Positions 56,014 to 64,000 of a stretch of 64,000 bases of DNA are shown one piece after another. The stretch's first letter is position 1, and each line of letters starts with the position of its first letter. Both the position numbers and the translations under genes were made by a program. This stretch comes from Bacteroidota bacterium. GTDB lineage: Bacteria > Bacteroidota > Bacteroidia > Chitinophagales > Chitinophagaceae. The stretch lies in assembly GCA_013285595.1 (NCBI GenBank), contig JABDHF010000004.1, forward strand, positions 1-64,000. Direction: 5' to 3'. The notes under the pieces are model-generated. The model was not told the origin of the DNA. It worked only from the letters and a program-made list of their open reading frames with translations, and did not search any database.

Positions 56014-57765
56014 TTAGTTTAAGTGGCTCCACGCCATCCGCAGTGATGTATTGTCATTTCGCTTGTACTGCACCAGCGTAGCATACACCCCACGCTGTTC
56101 ATCAAAGTCAGCGCCCTCTATAAAGCTGCACTTATATTCATTCTTAGCAGGCTCACCCAGCAGGTAGCTCCTGGTGATCTCCTTTTTGCTGTTCATCTTG
56201 TAATAAAAGGCATTGGTCTGCTCAAAGTTGAAGACTGTATCTCTGTCTGCATTTTTTATATTCTGGTAGTTCAGCTGGTCATCGTTAAAAACTATGTACA
56301 GGTTGTTGTTATGGAAGTAAGAATTCAACGAGACAAACTGGCGTTGTGTCACTTGGTCGGGTAGGTCATCAAATAGCTTGTGCGATTGGTCTTTCTTAGC
56401 AATTTCCTCCGGCCGGTAGTAGTGCTTGTAGCTCTTCAGGTATTCAGAGTGTGGCAGCACAGTACCCCATATCTCGTTACCATCATCATCCAGCTGGGTA
56501 ATGCCGATATTCCCAAAATAAGTATTCCAGTCATACCGGACCGAATTAGCACTTGCCCTATCCGGTATATTCCTGTTCACGGGCCTGCCTCTCACGTATC
56601 GCGTCTGGCCTGCATAATTCGGGTCTCTTGGCGCCGCTGCTACTCCTGATTCCGGCTCGTCATACCGGTCATACGATTCAGACACCAGTGTTGTCAGGCC
56701 ATTGCTGTTGGTATACATCCCTAGTGGTACCCCTAAAAACACCTTCGATGTGTCTGCACTTTTTTGCAGCGCAGCTGTCGCTATATCATTTTTCACCCAG
56801 TTCATTTTAATGTCGCTATTATCTTCTTCTATTTTAAAGAACATATTGCCCAGGGCAGTTCCACGTTTTACATCTATACCAAATTTATAAAACAATTCCC
56901 TGTAGCTAAACACCAGCAGGTTCACCGTCTTTGCAAAAAGGTTATAGGTAACTTCAGAATAATCCGGCGTCACATCGGTCGATACATCCACTACCTGCTT
57001 ATATGCCTTACTACTGTCTTTAGGAATATAGTATATAGCTTCATGATGGTTATATACATCCCTCTGCGCACTCTCTCTCGATGTAGTCATATTTTCCACC
57101 AGCTTTTTCAGGTCCAGCACCACGCATATACCGTTAGGCCGCGCTTCAGCACAGGCTACATACAGGTAATCATATTTCTTCCTGTCTACGTCCAGCGGTA
57201 TCTCCTTAAGTACGTCATGCCTATTGTTATAGTAGGTAATGTGTATTTCACAATCATAAAACTGGGGTACATCTGTGCTGTATAAAATGGCATAGTTGTC
57301 TTCACCTCTATTCTTCATTACATAAAATTTCGTTCGCTTACTTATGCCCGGCGATTCCTTTACCAGTTTTTCCTCCAACAACTTACCATTCTTACCATCA
57401 AAGCGAAGCCTCACCAGGCCGAACCTGCCCAGGTGTTCCTGCTCTATAAATAGTACTGCCTCTCCGTTAATATCAAATAACCCTTTGAATTCAGAAGTCC
57501 TGAGCGTGCTTATATCCAGTACACTGCACACATGTTCCTGGTTAGCAATTCTTTTATGCAAGCTGTCAAACACTTTTATCTCCACCGGCCTGGTAGGGTC
57601 AAGATGAAAAAGAAACGTATTGCCGTTTTTCATGCATAGCACTTTGTTCCAGCCAGTTTGTTTAAACTCTATCGGGTTGCTCATTTCATAGTTGGCACCC
57701 TGCGCATAGCTGCAATATGCCATGAGCAAAAATGGCATGACGAACAATAGTGTTTTATAATTCAT
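56014..57765 (-). CDS. Hypothetical secreted protein
   Basis: 583 residues with signal peptide MNYKTLLFVMPFLLMAYCSY (cleaved after AQG). The mature protein alternates short beta strands over its whole length (FLFHLDPTRPVEIKVFDSLH; AVLFIEQEHLGRFGLVRLRF; NYAILYSTDVPQFYDCEIHI) with no domain I recognise and no T9SS sorting domain or barrel end. It is probably periplasmic or outer-membrane-attached. It ends close to the small membrane protein gene on the opposite strand. Confidence 0.8.
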   Translation of the reverse strand: MNYKTLLFVMPFLLMAYCSYAQGANYEMSNPIEFKQTGWNKVLCMKNGNTFLFHLDPTRPVEIKVFDSLHKRIANQEHVCSVLDISTLRTSEFKGLFDINGEAVLFIEQEHLGRFGLVRLRFDGKNGKLLEEKLVKESPGISKRTKFYVMKNRGEDNYAILYSTDVPQFYDCEIHITYYNNRHDVLKEIPLDVDRKKYDYLYVACAEARPNGICVVLDLKKLVENMTTSRESAQRDVYNHHEAIYYIPKDSSKAYKQVVDVSTDVTPDYSEVTYNLFAKTVNLLVFSYRELFYKFGIDVKRGTALGNMFFKIEEDNSDIKMNWVKNDIATAALQKSADTSKVFLGVPLGMYTNSNGLTTLVSESYDRYDEPESGVAAAPRDPNYAGQTRYVRGRPVNRNIPDRASANSVRYDWNTYFGNIGITQLDDDGNEIWGTVLPHSEYLKSYKHYYRPEEIAKKDQSHKLFDDLPDQVTQRQFVSLNSYFHNNNLYIVFNDDQLNYQNIKNADRDTVFNFEQTNAFYYKMNSKKEITRSYLLGEPAKNEYKCSFIEGADFDEQRGVYATLVQYKRNDNTSLRMAWSHLN

Positions 57766-57844
57766 GGCTTTTTATTTTCTATATAAAATTAACGAAAAAA
57801 CAAATGCCTGATTAACTGAGATTATTGTTTAACCCAAAAAGAAA

Positions 57845-57886
57845 TATCCGCATATTAATCCGGCAAGCCGGTTAAAAATGCGGATA
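57845..57886 (-). terminator. Two-part hairpin terminator after the NHL-repeat gene
   Basis: Outer stem tatccgcat/atgcggata (9 pairs) with an inner ccggc/gccgg stem, followed on the minus strand by TTTCTTTTT, 35 bases past the stop codon. Confidence 0.8.
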
Positions 57887-57921
57887 AAACTTTGTTTCTA
57901 TGGTTTAGGGTAAACTTCAAC

Positions 57922-59304
57922 TTACTTCTCAATAACAAACCGCGCCACATCATTTGCAGTGGCCGATCTTATATTCAGCATATAGAATCCTTCCGGCAAA
58001 CTTTCATCCAGGTGTATGGATGCGTTTATAATGCCGCTATGTGCTGCTGTAGTATTCTTATAGATCACTTCACCGGTTAAATTAATAACGGAGATTTCCA
58101 CACTTTCATCTATCGCTGAGTTTAGCGACCCCTTAACCGTAAAGGTTCCTTTATTTGGATTAGGGAACACCGTTACTGAACTGTTTTGGCCGCCTACCTG
58201 CTGCACGCCTACTTTATTTACCTGGTATACTTTGCGTATACGGTTATTGTTTTGGTCAGCTATATACAGATTTCCAAGTGTATCTACAGCAAGGCCTTGT
58301 GGGCCAGCCAACATGGAAGTATCAGCCAGGCCGCCATCTCCTTTATAATCGTTGAAGCTATACTGCCCTGCATATTCATTTATGCTGTCATGCGCATTGA
58401 TCTTTCTCACTTCCTGGTTATCTGATATAAAGATATTACCGAAACGATCAGCCGCTATACCAGTAGAATAGCTTATTTTGGCTGCGGTTGCAAGACCTCC
58501 ATTACCAGTATATCCGGTGGCGCCGGTGCCGGCAATAGTAGATATTATCTGGCTGCTTACATCCACTTTACGTATACGATAGTTATTCTTATCTGCTATA
58601 TATACATTCCCAAAAGTGTCTACGCATACCGCCGAAGGTAGGTTTAGCTGAGCCGTTGTGGCCGCAACATCATCCATGTTATAACCTGAAATTGTAGTTC
58701 CGGCATAAGTAGTGATCGTTCCTGTTGCGTCTACCTTACGAATGCGTCCATTGCCCATATCTGCAATAAATACATTCCCGTTTTTATCCACTGCCACAGA
58801 TGCCGGCGAGCTCAAATATGCTGCTGTAGCCGGGCCTCCGTCACCAAGGGTTGTTGCAATACCCGGGCCGGCAAAAGTGGTGATAATACCAGTAGTATTC
58901 ACTTTGCGGATAACATTATTATAATTATCGGCAATGTATAGATTGCCTGCATGATCTACGGCCACTCCGTATGGAAAGTGTAATGTAGCTGCAGTGGCTG
59001 CGGCATTATCGCCGCTATATCCTGCAGTACCATTTCCCGCTACAGTAGAAATTATACCAGCACTCGTCACCTTACGTATCCTGTTATTGCCCTCATCGGC
59101 AATGTAGAAATTTCCCTTATCATCTGCCGCAACGCCCTGGGGAGTAGATATTTTTGAGGCCGTCGCCTGGGTTGACGTTTCCGGGCCATAACCTTGAGTA
59201 CCATTACCAGCCGCGGTCTTTATGTAGTACTTTATTTGAGCGTTCGCGCTCAAACTGGTCATTAATAGTGCTGATACTAGTAGTTTGTTGAAGTTTTTGT
59301 TCAT
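57922..59304 (-). CDS. T9SS-exported NHL-repeat protein (paralogue of 53501-54886)
   Basis: 460 residues. Signal peptide (MNKNFNKLLVSALLMTSLSA, cleaved after NAQ). About six NHL repeats follow, each with G-I-(I/T)-(S/T)-T-(V/F)-A-G-x-G and GVAVDHAGNLYIADNYNNVI forms. It ends with a T9SS sorting domain (VTVFPNPNKGTFTVKGSLNS ... LPEGFYMLNIRS). Close in layout to the gene at 53501-54886. A four-to-six-bladed propeller exposed at the surface is expected; partner unknown. Confidence 0.9.
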   Translation of the reverse strand: MNKNFNKLLVSALLMTSLSANAQIKYYIKTAAGNGTQGYGPETSTQATASKISTPQGVAADDKGNFYIADEGNNRIRKVTSAGIISTVAGNGTAGYSGDNAAATAATLHFPYGVAVDHAGNLYIADNYNNVIRKVNTTGIITTFAGPGIATTLGDGGPATAAYLSSPASVAVDKNGNVFIADMGNGRIRKVDATGTITTYAGTTISGYNMDDVAATTAQLNLPSAVCVDTFGNVYIADKNNYRIRKVDVSSQIISTIAGTGATGYTGNGGLATAAKISYSTGIAADRFGNIFISDNQEVRKINAHDSINEYAGQYSFNDYKGDGGLADTSMLAGPQGLAVDTLGNLYIADQNNNRIRKVYQVNKVGVQQVGGQNSSVTVFPNPNKGTFTVKGSLNSAIDESVEISVINLTGEVIYKNTTAAHSGIINASIHLDESLPEGFYMLNIRSATANDVARFVIEK

Positions 59305-59628
59305 ACGTTTTAAATTTTGGTTGTTTTAAGATGGTCAAGTTGTTTAGTTAAAATGGGCATAGCTATCTGCTTCAATTCTCTGCATAATTTAAAAATGATG
59401 TATTATAAATTCGGGTTACTACATACTTCTTTAAAAAAGAAGGACAGGGTATAGAAATACCAACCTGGCTACAGGTATAAAACTAATGTGGTACAATAAT
59501 CACCACTCGCTTTCGCGACTAAAAAAAAATAAATTTCTGTAATAAAGCAAATTTCTGTTTGGGTTTCGCCAATACTAATTGTTATAATAAAGAACTCACA
59601 AACTACTTTTATACTAAACTATGTTCAT
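59305..59628. other. AT-rich intergenic stretch
   Basis: 324 bases between the NHL gene and the XRE gene, very AT-rich, with one short perfect palindrome (cttctt/aagaag near 59430). It should hold the NHL gene promoter; no box matching TAnnTTTG was found and no small gene is evident. Confidence 0.6.
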
Positions 59629-59949
59629 CTACACAGCCTCTGCTACCAGCCCCATGTGCTCAGAACTCACCATTTGCAGAGCCAGGCTCTTTATTGATGG
59701 ATACACCAGCTCATAAACTCCTTTCTTACTCGGCGGCACGTCAGCTTCCTGCATGGCTACTATATAGATGATGGATTCAGGGATATCCAGTACCGTGCAC
59801 ACCTTCGAAATAGTTCTCTGGCTGGGACGTTTCACCCCGGTCTCTATTTGCGACAGAGACGTCTGTGAGAGTTCGCATTTTTCAGCAAGCTCGTATTGGG
59901 TTATGGAAAGTTTCTTCCTGATCGACTTAATAGCTAAACCAATGTTCAT
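59629..59949 (-). CDS. XRE family transcriptional regulator
   Basis: 106 residues. The N-terminal helix-turn-helix is MNIGLAIKSIRKKLSITQYE then LAEKCELSQTSLSQIETGVK RPS (residues 1-46, two segments), the Cro/CI type; the rest (about 60 residues) is a short helical tail without known domain. It is divergent from the 79-residue gene at 60134, with 184 bases between, so may control it. Confidence 0.9.
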   Translation of the reverse strand: MNIGLAIKSIRKKLSITQYELAEKCELSQTSLSQIETGVKRPSQRTISKVCTVLDIPESIIYIVAMQEADVPPSKKGVYELVYPSIKSLALQMVSSEHMGLVAEAV

Positions 59950-60120
59950 TTGACGGTTTTTAGAGTTTTCGGATAAATGATTTGATAATTAATAAATTAC
60001 CCCATATTCATTTATCTCCGGTGCTACTCAATAAGACGGAGGTAAACTAGAAAACGTTTGGTTCCGCTGAAATTTTCCTTGCGCATAGGGTAGTTGCAGC
60101 GCTTTTTATATTGTTTATAA

Positions 60121-60128
60121 TACCTTTG
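60121..60128 (+). promoter_or_regulatory. Possible -7 element of the 79-residue protein gene
   Basis: TACCTTTG fits TAnnTTTG but lies only six bases before the GTG start, so if real the transcript would begin at or near the start codon. Confidence 0.35.
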
Positions 60129-60133
60129 TTTCT

Positions 60134-60373
60134 GTGTCAAATAGCTTTTCAAAACAAGTAGTTTATAATAGAAAGCCTATACTGGCGGTGATAGTGCCAC
60201 AGCTTAGGAAAGACGGCATGTATTATGAAGTTAATATGAAGGGGTATCCCCGCTTTTTCATGGCCTGGTCTGAATTAGGCAGGTACGATGCAGCCAATAA
60301 CAATGAGGCGAACATACCTTACGAGCTTATTCTTGCCGTAAGCGACATGATAGAAAAGCACAAAAAGGGCTAA
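60134..60373 (+). CDS. Small hypothetical protein
   Basis: 79 residues from GTG at 60134 (MSNSFSKQVVYNRKPILAVI). The sequence is soluble-looking, with MYYEVNMKGYPRFFMAWSEL near 29-48 and IPYELILAVSDMIEKHKKG at the end. No family recognised. Divergent from the XRE regulator. If transcription starts at the -7 box above it would be leaderless; an internal ATG at codon 29 is a shorter alternative. Confidence 0.55.
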   Translation: MSNSFSKQVVYNRKPILAVIVPQLRKDGMYYEVNMKGYPRFFMAWSELGRYDAANNNEANIPYELILAVSDMIEKHKKG

Positions 60374-60382
60374 TGCAACCGG

Positions 60383-61312
60383 TTATTTTACCTTCTTTAG
60401 CTTAATGACCGATACCTGGCCCTTAAGATTGTAAGCAAGCACACTATATTTCCGGGTGCCATCGGTAAGCAATAGGCTGGCTGTATTTGGAGGATCTGAG
60501 CCCTCTGTATTTGCCATAATCGTAATGGTATTTACAGATAACGGATCCAACGCTATACGTAGTTGTCTTTTTTCTTTTACCAGGTAGTAATTAGTAAGAT
60601 ATGGCTGGTCATTAAACGAGATAGAGATGCGGTCTCCATCCACATTACCACCATCCCAAACGTCTATTATCACAGAGTCGCTCTTCCAGTCATACGTTTT
60701 TTCTATCCCTTTTGTTATCTTATCTGTTCCTGCTGGTTGTTGTGCTACCAGCGCTTGTTCGCTGCCTGCGTCATCTTTTACTTTGGCTTCATTTCCATTT
60801 GCCTCAACAGGTTCCTTTACCTTTTTTTTCATAGAGATAACCGTATCATACTGCTCATGATACCCGAAGAGATTTTGTATTTCCTCAGCGTTGTTAAAGG
60901 TTATGGTGCCGCCGGTGCAAACGGTATTGTCAGCCTCGGCACTGGTTATAGGGCCTTTGAGCACAAAGCCGTTACCGCTCTGCACATACTCAAGTGTGGC
61001 ATTTACCAGGCACATATATGCCTTGGTATGAAACCCGTGCGAGTAAAGAATATCCTTTTCTTTAAAGCTAAGCCGGTGGTTTCTCCTGTCAAGGGTTCCT
61101 TGTATTCCAGCCTTTGTATCATTCGGCTCTTTGTATGTAAGCGAATAGCCCTTTATTATTCCTGCGTTTTCGGTCACAACAATTTTATATTGGAACGACT
61201 CGCCGCTATTTACATCAATGTATCCTGTCAGTGCTATCTGCTTGTCCTGGGCATAGGCATGCCATTGGTTAAGGATAACTATAATGATCGTAAGAAGCAG
61301 GTATTTTTTAAT
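60383..61312 (-). CDS. Hypothetical secreted protein, apparently starting at ATT
   Basis: Conventional calling gives a 264-residue frame from GTG at 61177, but the frame is open upstream and encodes a clear signal peptide (KKYLLLTIIIVILNQWHAYA, then Q) just after ATC-ATT codons, with an in-frame stop only five codons earlier. No ATG, GTG or TTG occurs there; ATT at 61310-61312 is the best start, giving 309 residues. A promoter box (61328-61335) sits 15 bases upstream. The mature part has DKQIALTGYIDVNSGESFQY and a C-terminal module SVIIDVWDGGNVDGDRISIS with FNDQPYLTNY, a beta-sandwich-like pattern I do not assign to a family. Confidence 0.65.
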   Translation of the reverse strand: MKKYLLLTIIIVILNQWHAYAQDKQIALTGYIDVNSGESFQYKIVVTENAGIIKGYSLTYKEPNDTKAGIQGTLDRRNHRLSFKEKDILYSHGFHTKAYMCLVNATLEYVQSGNGFVLKGPITSAEADNTVCTGGTITFNNAEEIQNLFGYHEQYDTVISMKKKVKEPVEANGNEAKVKDDAGSEQALVAQQPAGTDKITKGIEKTYDWKSDSVIIDVWDGGNVDGDRISISFNDQPYLTNYYLVKEKRQLRIALDPLSVNTITIMANTEGSDPPNTASLLLTDGTRKYSVLAYNLKGQVSVIKLKKVK

Positions 61313-61327
61313 GATCTTGGATTTTTA

Positions 61328-61335
61328 CAAAAGTA
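61328..61335 (-). promoter_or_regulatory. Likely -7 element of the secreted hypothetical gene
   Basis: On the minus strand TACTTTTG fits TAnnTTTG; transcription would begin about 10 bases before the ATT/ATC codons, in keeping with a start there and not at GTG 61177. Confidence 0.5.
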
Positions 61336-61599
61336 ACGGTATATAAATATTAATAAACATCTATTATTCCATATATCACCAATTATTTAAGACATAAATC
61401 ATGTGCATTCGATTTGCGTTCAATTAATTATGTATAAGACGTAAAAAGTAATGGGACGACCAACTGTAGCTGGTTTTTAGTTTTCCTAATGGCGCTTCAA
61501 CATACTAAATGACAAGCTATAGGTAGCTGATATAAAAACTGTTGCCGGCAAATATCTTGCTTTTATTATCTTACCTTCTTCAAATTAAATTAAAGGCCG

Positions 61600-64000
61600 G
61601 TGCGTAAATACTTATTCTTAATTCTGTATATACTGCCTCTTTTTAGCTCCGCCCAGCGTACTCAGTTGATACGTGGAAGTGTGCGGGATAAAGAATCAAA
61701 GGCACCCATAACGGGGGTAATTATACAGGTAACAGATCTGCAGCCGGTGCCGGGTGCAGTTACAGATACTAATGGCAACTTTGCTATAGCAAATATACCC
61801 GTAGGTAAGCATGTTATTTCTATTTCAGGCATCAGTTACCAGTCAGTTACGTTAAATGAAGTACTGGTAACTACGGCAAAAGAAGTAGTGCTGCCATTAG
61901 AGCTGGAAGAATCTGCCGTGAAAATGAAGGAGGTTACGGTATCGCGTAAAAGAGAGCACATAAACGAGATGGCGCTGGTAAGTACACGAACTTTTGACGT
62001 GCAGGAAACAGAACGCTATGCAGGCAGCAGGTCAGATCCTGCACGTATGGCATCTAACTTTGCCGGTGTACAGGGTGGCGATGACTCCCGGAACGACATC
62101 ATTATCCGTGGCAATAGCCCGCAAGGCGTGCTGTGGCGGCTTGAGGGTATAGACATACCTAACCCTAACCACTTTGCCATACCTGGCACAACCGGCGGCC
62201 CGGTATCTATGCTCAATAGTAAAACGCTGGCTAACAGCGATTTCTTTATGGGAGCATTCCCTGCGGAATATGGCGATGCGATAGGTGGAGTATTTGATCT
62301 GCGGCTGCGCAATGGCAATAATGAACGGTATGAATTTACCGGCCAGCTAGGTTTGCTCGGCACAGAGCTTGCAGCAGAGGGGCCACTGTCTTCAAAAACG
62401 GGTGCATCTTTTTTGTTTACCTACCGGTATTCTACCCTTCAACTGTTTCAAGGACTAAACATAAAAATAGGCACCTCCTCGGTTCCTAATTATCAGGATG
62501 CGACCTTTAAAGTAAACCTGCCAATCGGTAAAAAGTCAGACCTGGCTTTCTTCGGTATCGGCGGGCTAAGCAGTATCAATCTTATAGTGAGCGATGTCTC
62601 GCAACCAAGCTCTGAGCTTTATGGAGAGAGCGACCGTAACCAATATTTCACTGCAAATACCGGTATAGTAGGCGCTACATTCAGCCATACTTTTAACCAG
62701 AGCACTTACACAAAATTCACTGTAGCTGAGACTGCAAGCGATATCTATGCCCACCACGATTATATCTTCCGGGATAGTGCAACCAATAATGCAGACTCTC
62801 TAAAAAATATACTTGGTTACCGGTTTATAACCACTACTACCGTAGCGCATTGGTATCTCAATAAAAAGCTATCGGCTAAACAAACACTAAAGTTTGGCAT
62901 CATCAATAATCTCTATCATCTTAATCTTACAGATAGCAGCAGGCAATTTCCGCCTACACGGCAAGACTGGACCCATCGGGAAGACTTTACCGGTAATACA
63001 GACCTGGCTCAGGCATACATCCAATATAAGTACCGCCCAAATGACGCCCTTACATTTACTGCCGGGCTGCATGGCCAGTACTTTACACTCAACGGATCAA
63101 AGTCTATAGAGCCGCGTGCAGGCATGCGCTGGGCGCTTAGCAGCAGCGATATTATTACTGCCGGGTATGGGCTGCACAGCGAGATACAGCAGTTGTACCA
63201 GTACTTCGCTGTTGATACTTTCAAGGCAATGGCCAACAAGAATATAGGGTTTACACGGAGCCATCATTTTGTTTTAGGGTACGAAAAAATATTATCGAAA
63301 AACCTGCACCTTCGGCTGGAAACCTACTACCAGTACCTATTTGATGTGCCTGTGGAAACAAGAACAGGTTCTTCCTACTCGGCATTGGATCAGGGTACCG
63401 GCTATTCGCGCGACTTTCCTGACTCCCTGAAAAATACGGGCACCGGTTACAATTATGGCCTTGAGCTGACGCTGGAAAAAACATTCAGCAGTGGTTATTA
63501 TTTTTTGTTTTCAGGGTCTGTATATGATTCTAAAGCAAAAGGTAATGATGGTGTGTACCGAAGCACCGACTATGACACCCACTATGCCTTTAGCCTGCTG
63601 GCTGGCTATGAACATAAATTAGGCACTTACAGTACCCTGATAACAGGATTAAAAATGACGTTGATAGGCGGCCAGCTATATTCACCGGTTGATACCGGAG
63701 CATCTGGCAAGACAGGGGATATTGTAGTTGTAGACAATCAACGGAATAGCCTGGAGTTCAAACCTTACTTTCGTACCGACCTGAAGCTTGGTATGCGTTT
63801 CAACTCAAAAAAAGTAACACATGAGATCGCACTTGACCTTTTGAACATCTTTAACACAAAGAATATCCTCTCAGAAACATTCAGCTACGGCCTTTATCAG
63901 CAAACCGGTGGCACACAATCTTTCTATTATCAATACCAGCTCGGATTTTTACCGATCTTTTATTATCGCCTGGATTTTGGTTTGAAGAAACATACTGCAA
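61600..64000 (+). CDS. TonB-dependent receptor-like outer-membrane protein (partial, runs off the window)
   Basis: From GTG at 61600 the frame is open for 800 codons to the window edge. Signal peptide (MRKYLFLILYILPLFSSAQ) is followed by a carboxypeptidase-regulatory-like domain (GSVRDKESKAPITGVIIQVT; AVTDTNGNFAIANIPVGKHV), then a plug-type segment (VTVSRKREHINEMALVSTRT; NDIIIRGNSPQGVLWRLEGI; FPAEYGDAIGGVFDLRLRNG) and a large barrel. TonB-dependent receptors import large ligands, or act as signalling partners. The C-terminus is outside the window, so substrate class is not readable. No SusD gene is visible upstream. Confidence 0.9.
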   Translation, partial: MRKYLFLILYILPLFSSAQRTQLIRGSVRDKESKAPITGVIIQVTDLQPVPGAVTDTNGNFAIANIPVGKHVISISGISYQSVTLNEVLVTTAKEVVLPLELEESAVKMKEVTVSRKREHINEMALVSTRTFDVQETERYAGSRSDPARMASNFAGVQGGDDSRNDIIIRGNSPQGVLWRLEGIDIPNPNHFAIPGTTGGPVSMLNSKTLANSDFFMGAFPAEYGDAIGGVFDLRLRNGNNERYEFTGQLGLLGTELAAEGPLSSKTGASFLFTYRYSTLQLFQGLNIKIGTSSVPNYQDATFKVNLPIGKKSDLAFFGIGGLSSINLIVSDVSQPSSELYGESDRNQYFTANTGIVGATFSHTFNQSTYTKFTVAETASDIYAHHDYIFRDSATNNADSLKNILGYRFITTTTVAHWYLNKKLSAKQTLKFGIINNLYHLNLTDSSRQFPPTRQDWTHREDFTGNTDLAQAYIQYKYRPNDALTFTAGLHGQYFTLNGSKSIEPRAGMRWALSSSDIITAGYGLHSEIQQLYQYFAVDTFKAMANKNIGFTRSHHFVLGYEKILSKNLHLRLETYYQYLFDVPVETRTGSSYSALDQGTGYSRDFPDSLKNTGTGYNYGLELTLEKTFSSGYYFLFSGSVYDSKAKGNDGVYRSTDYDTHYAFSLLAGYEHKLGTYSTLITGLKMTLIGGQLYSPVDTGASGKTGDIVVVDNQRNSLEFKPYFRTDLKLGMRFNSKKVTHEIALDLLNIFNTKNILSETFSYGLYQQTGGTQSFYYQYQLGFLPIFYYRLDFGLKKHTA

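Noticed and set aside
61457-61480. Small hairpin with a T run (accaact/agctggt) that might end a small RNA
   Set aside because: The stem is short with a mismatch and no matching promoter was found on the plus strand.

Overview
The window reads as a chromosomal segment of a Bacteroidota bacterium, most likely of the Chitinophagales/Chitinophagaceae type. The evidence is the gldK-gldL-gldM-gldN operon of the type IX secretion system (T9SS), six secreted proteins that end in T9SS C-terminal sorting domains, Bacteroidota-only families (DUF4271, DUF4290, DUF3098, DUF2795), and promoters with the Bacteroidota -7 box TAnnTTTG. No rRNA, tRNA, CRISPR array, prophage or insertion sequence was recognised. 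Family names are assigned by reading the sequence, not by database search.

Layout. 1-15.6 kb (all minus strand): a giant cell-surface protein of about 2,990 residues built from some 26 Ig-like repeats and split by one frameshift in a 7-base G tract; an OmpA/TSP3 outer-membrane protein; and a second large T9SS-exported adhesin-like protein directly upstream of it. 15.6-21.2 kb: comB (2-phosphosulfolactate phosphatase) and the gldKLMN operon. 21.3-25.2 kb: a thioredoxin-fold DUF255 protein, a hemD-like gene and a DUF4271 membrane protein. 25.3-28.4 kb (plus strand): an acyltransferase and pyrG. 28.4-29.2 kb: repeat-rich DNA with a broken gene start resembling an Mrr-type restriction endonuclease. 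29.2-31.8 kb: murA with DUF4290 and a small membrane protein. 32-34.3 kb: another Ig-repeat T9SS cargo. 34.4-37.5 kb: rng, a 30-residue Lys/Arg-rich protein, a TPR protein and HU. 37.9-42.5 kb: ctaA/cox15, a flippase, a small secreted protein, ftsX and DUF3098. 42.6-43.8 kb: a compact VOC-ArsR-AHSA1 operon. 43.9-47.4 kb: an H1-like protein, a lipoprotein, and an ECF sigma/anti-sigma/beta-barrel set. 47.5-51 kb: lolD, DUF2795, a LOG protein, a T9SS cargo and a peroxiredoxin. 51.1-53.2 kb: groES-groEL. 53.5-59.3 kb: two related NHL-repeat T9SS cargoes flanking a second block of intergenic repeats and two unknown genes. 59.6-64 kb: an XRE regulator, two unknown proteins and a TonB-dependent-receptor-like protein cut by the window edge.

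How it fits together. The main theme is export to the surface: gldKLMN encodes the T9SS motor and ring, and the window also holds several likely substrates, the largest beside an OmpA-type protein. The rest is mostly housekeeping (CTP, heme, murein, chaperones, RNA decay). The most informative oddities are the G-tract frameshift that removes the sorting domain of the giant protein, an ArsR-type promoter whose -7 box lies between two identical 19-bp repeats, a gene that appears to start at ATT, an Asp in place of the usual MurA Cys, comB beside gliding genes, and several families of dispersed intergenic repeats.
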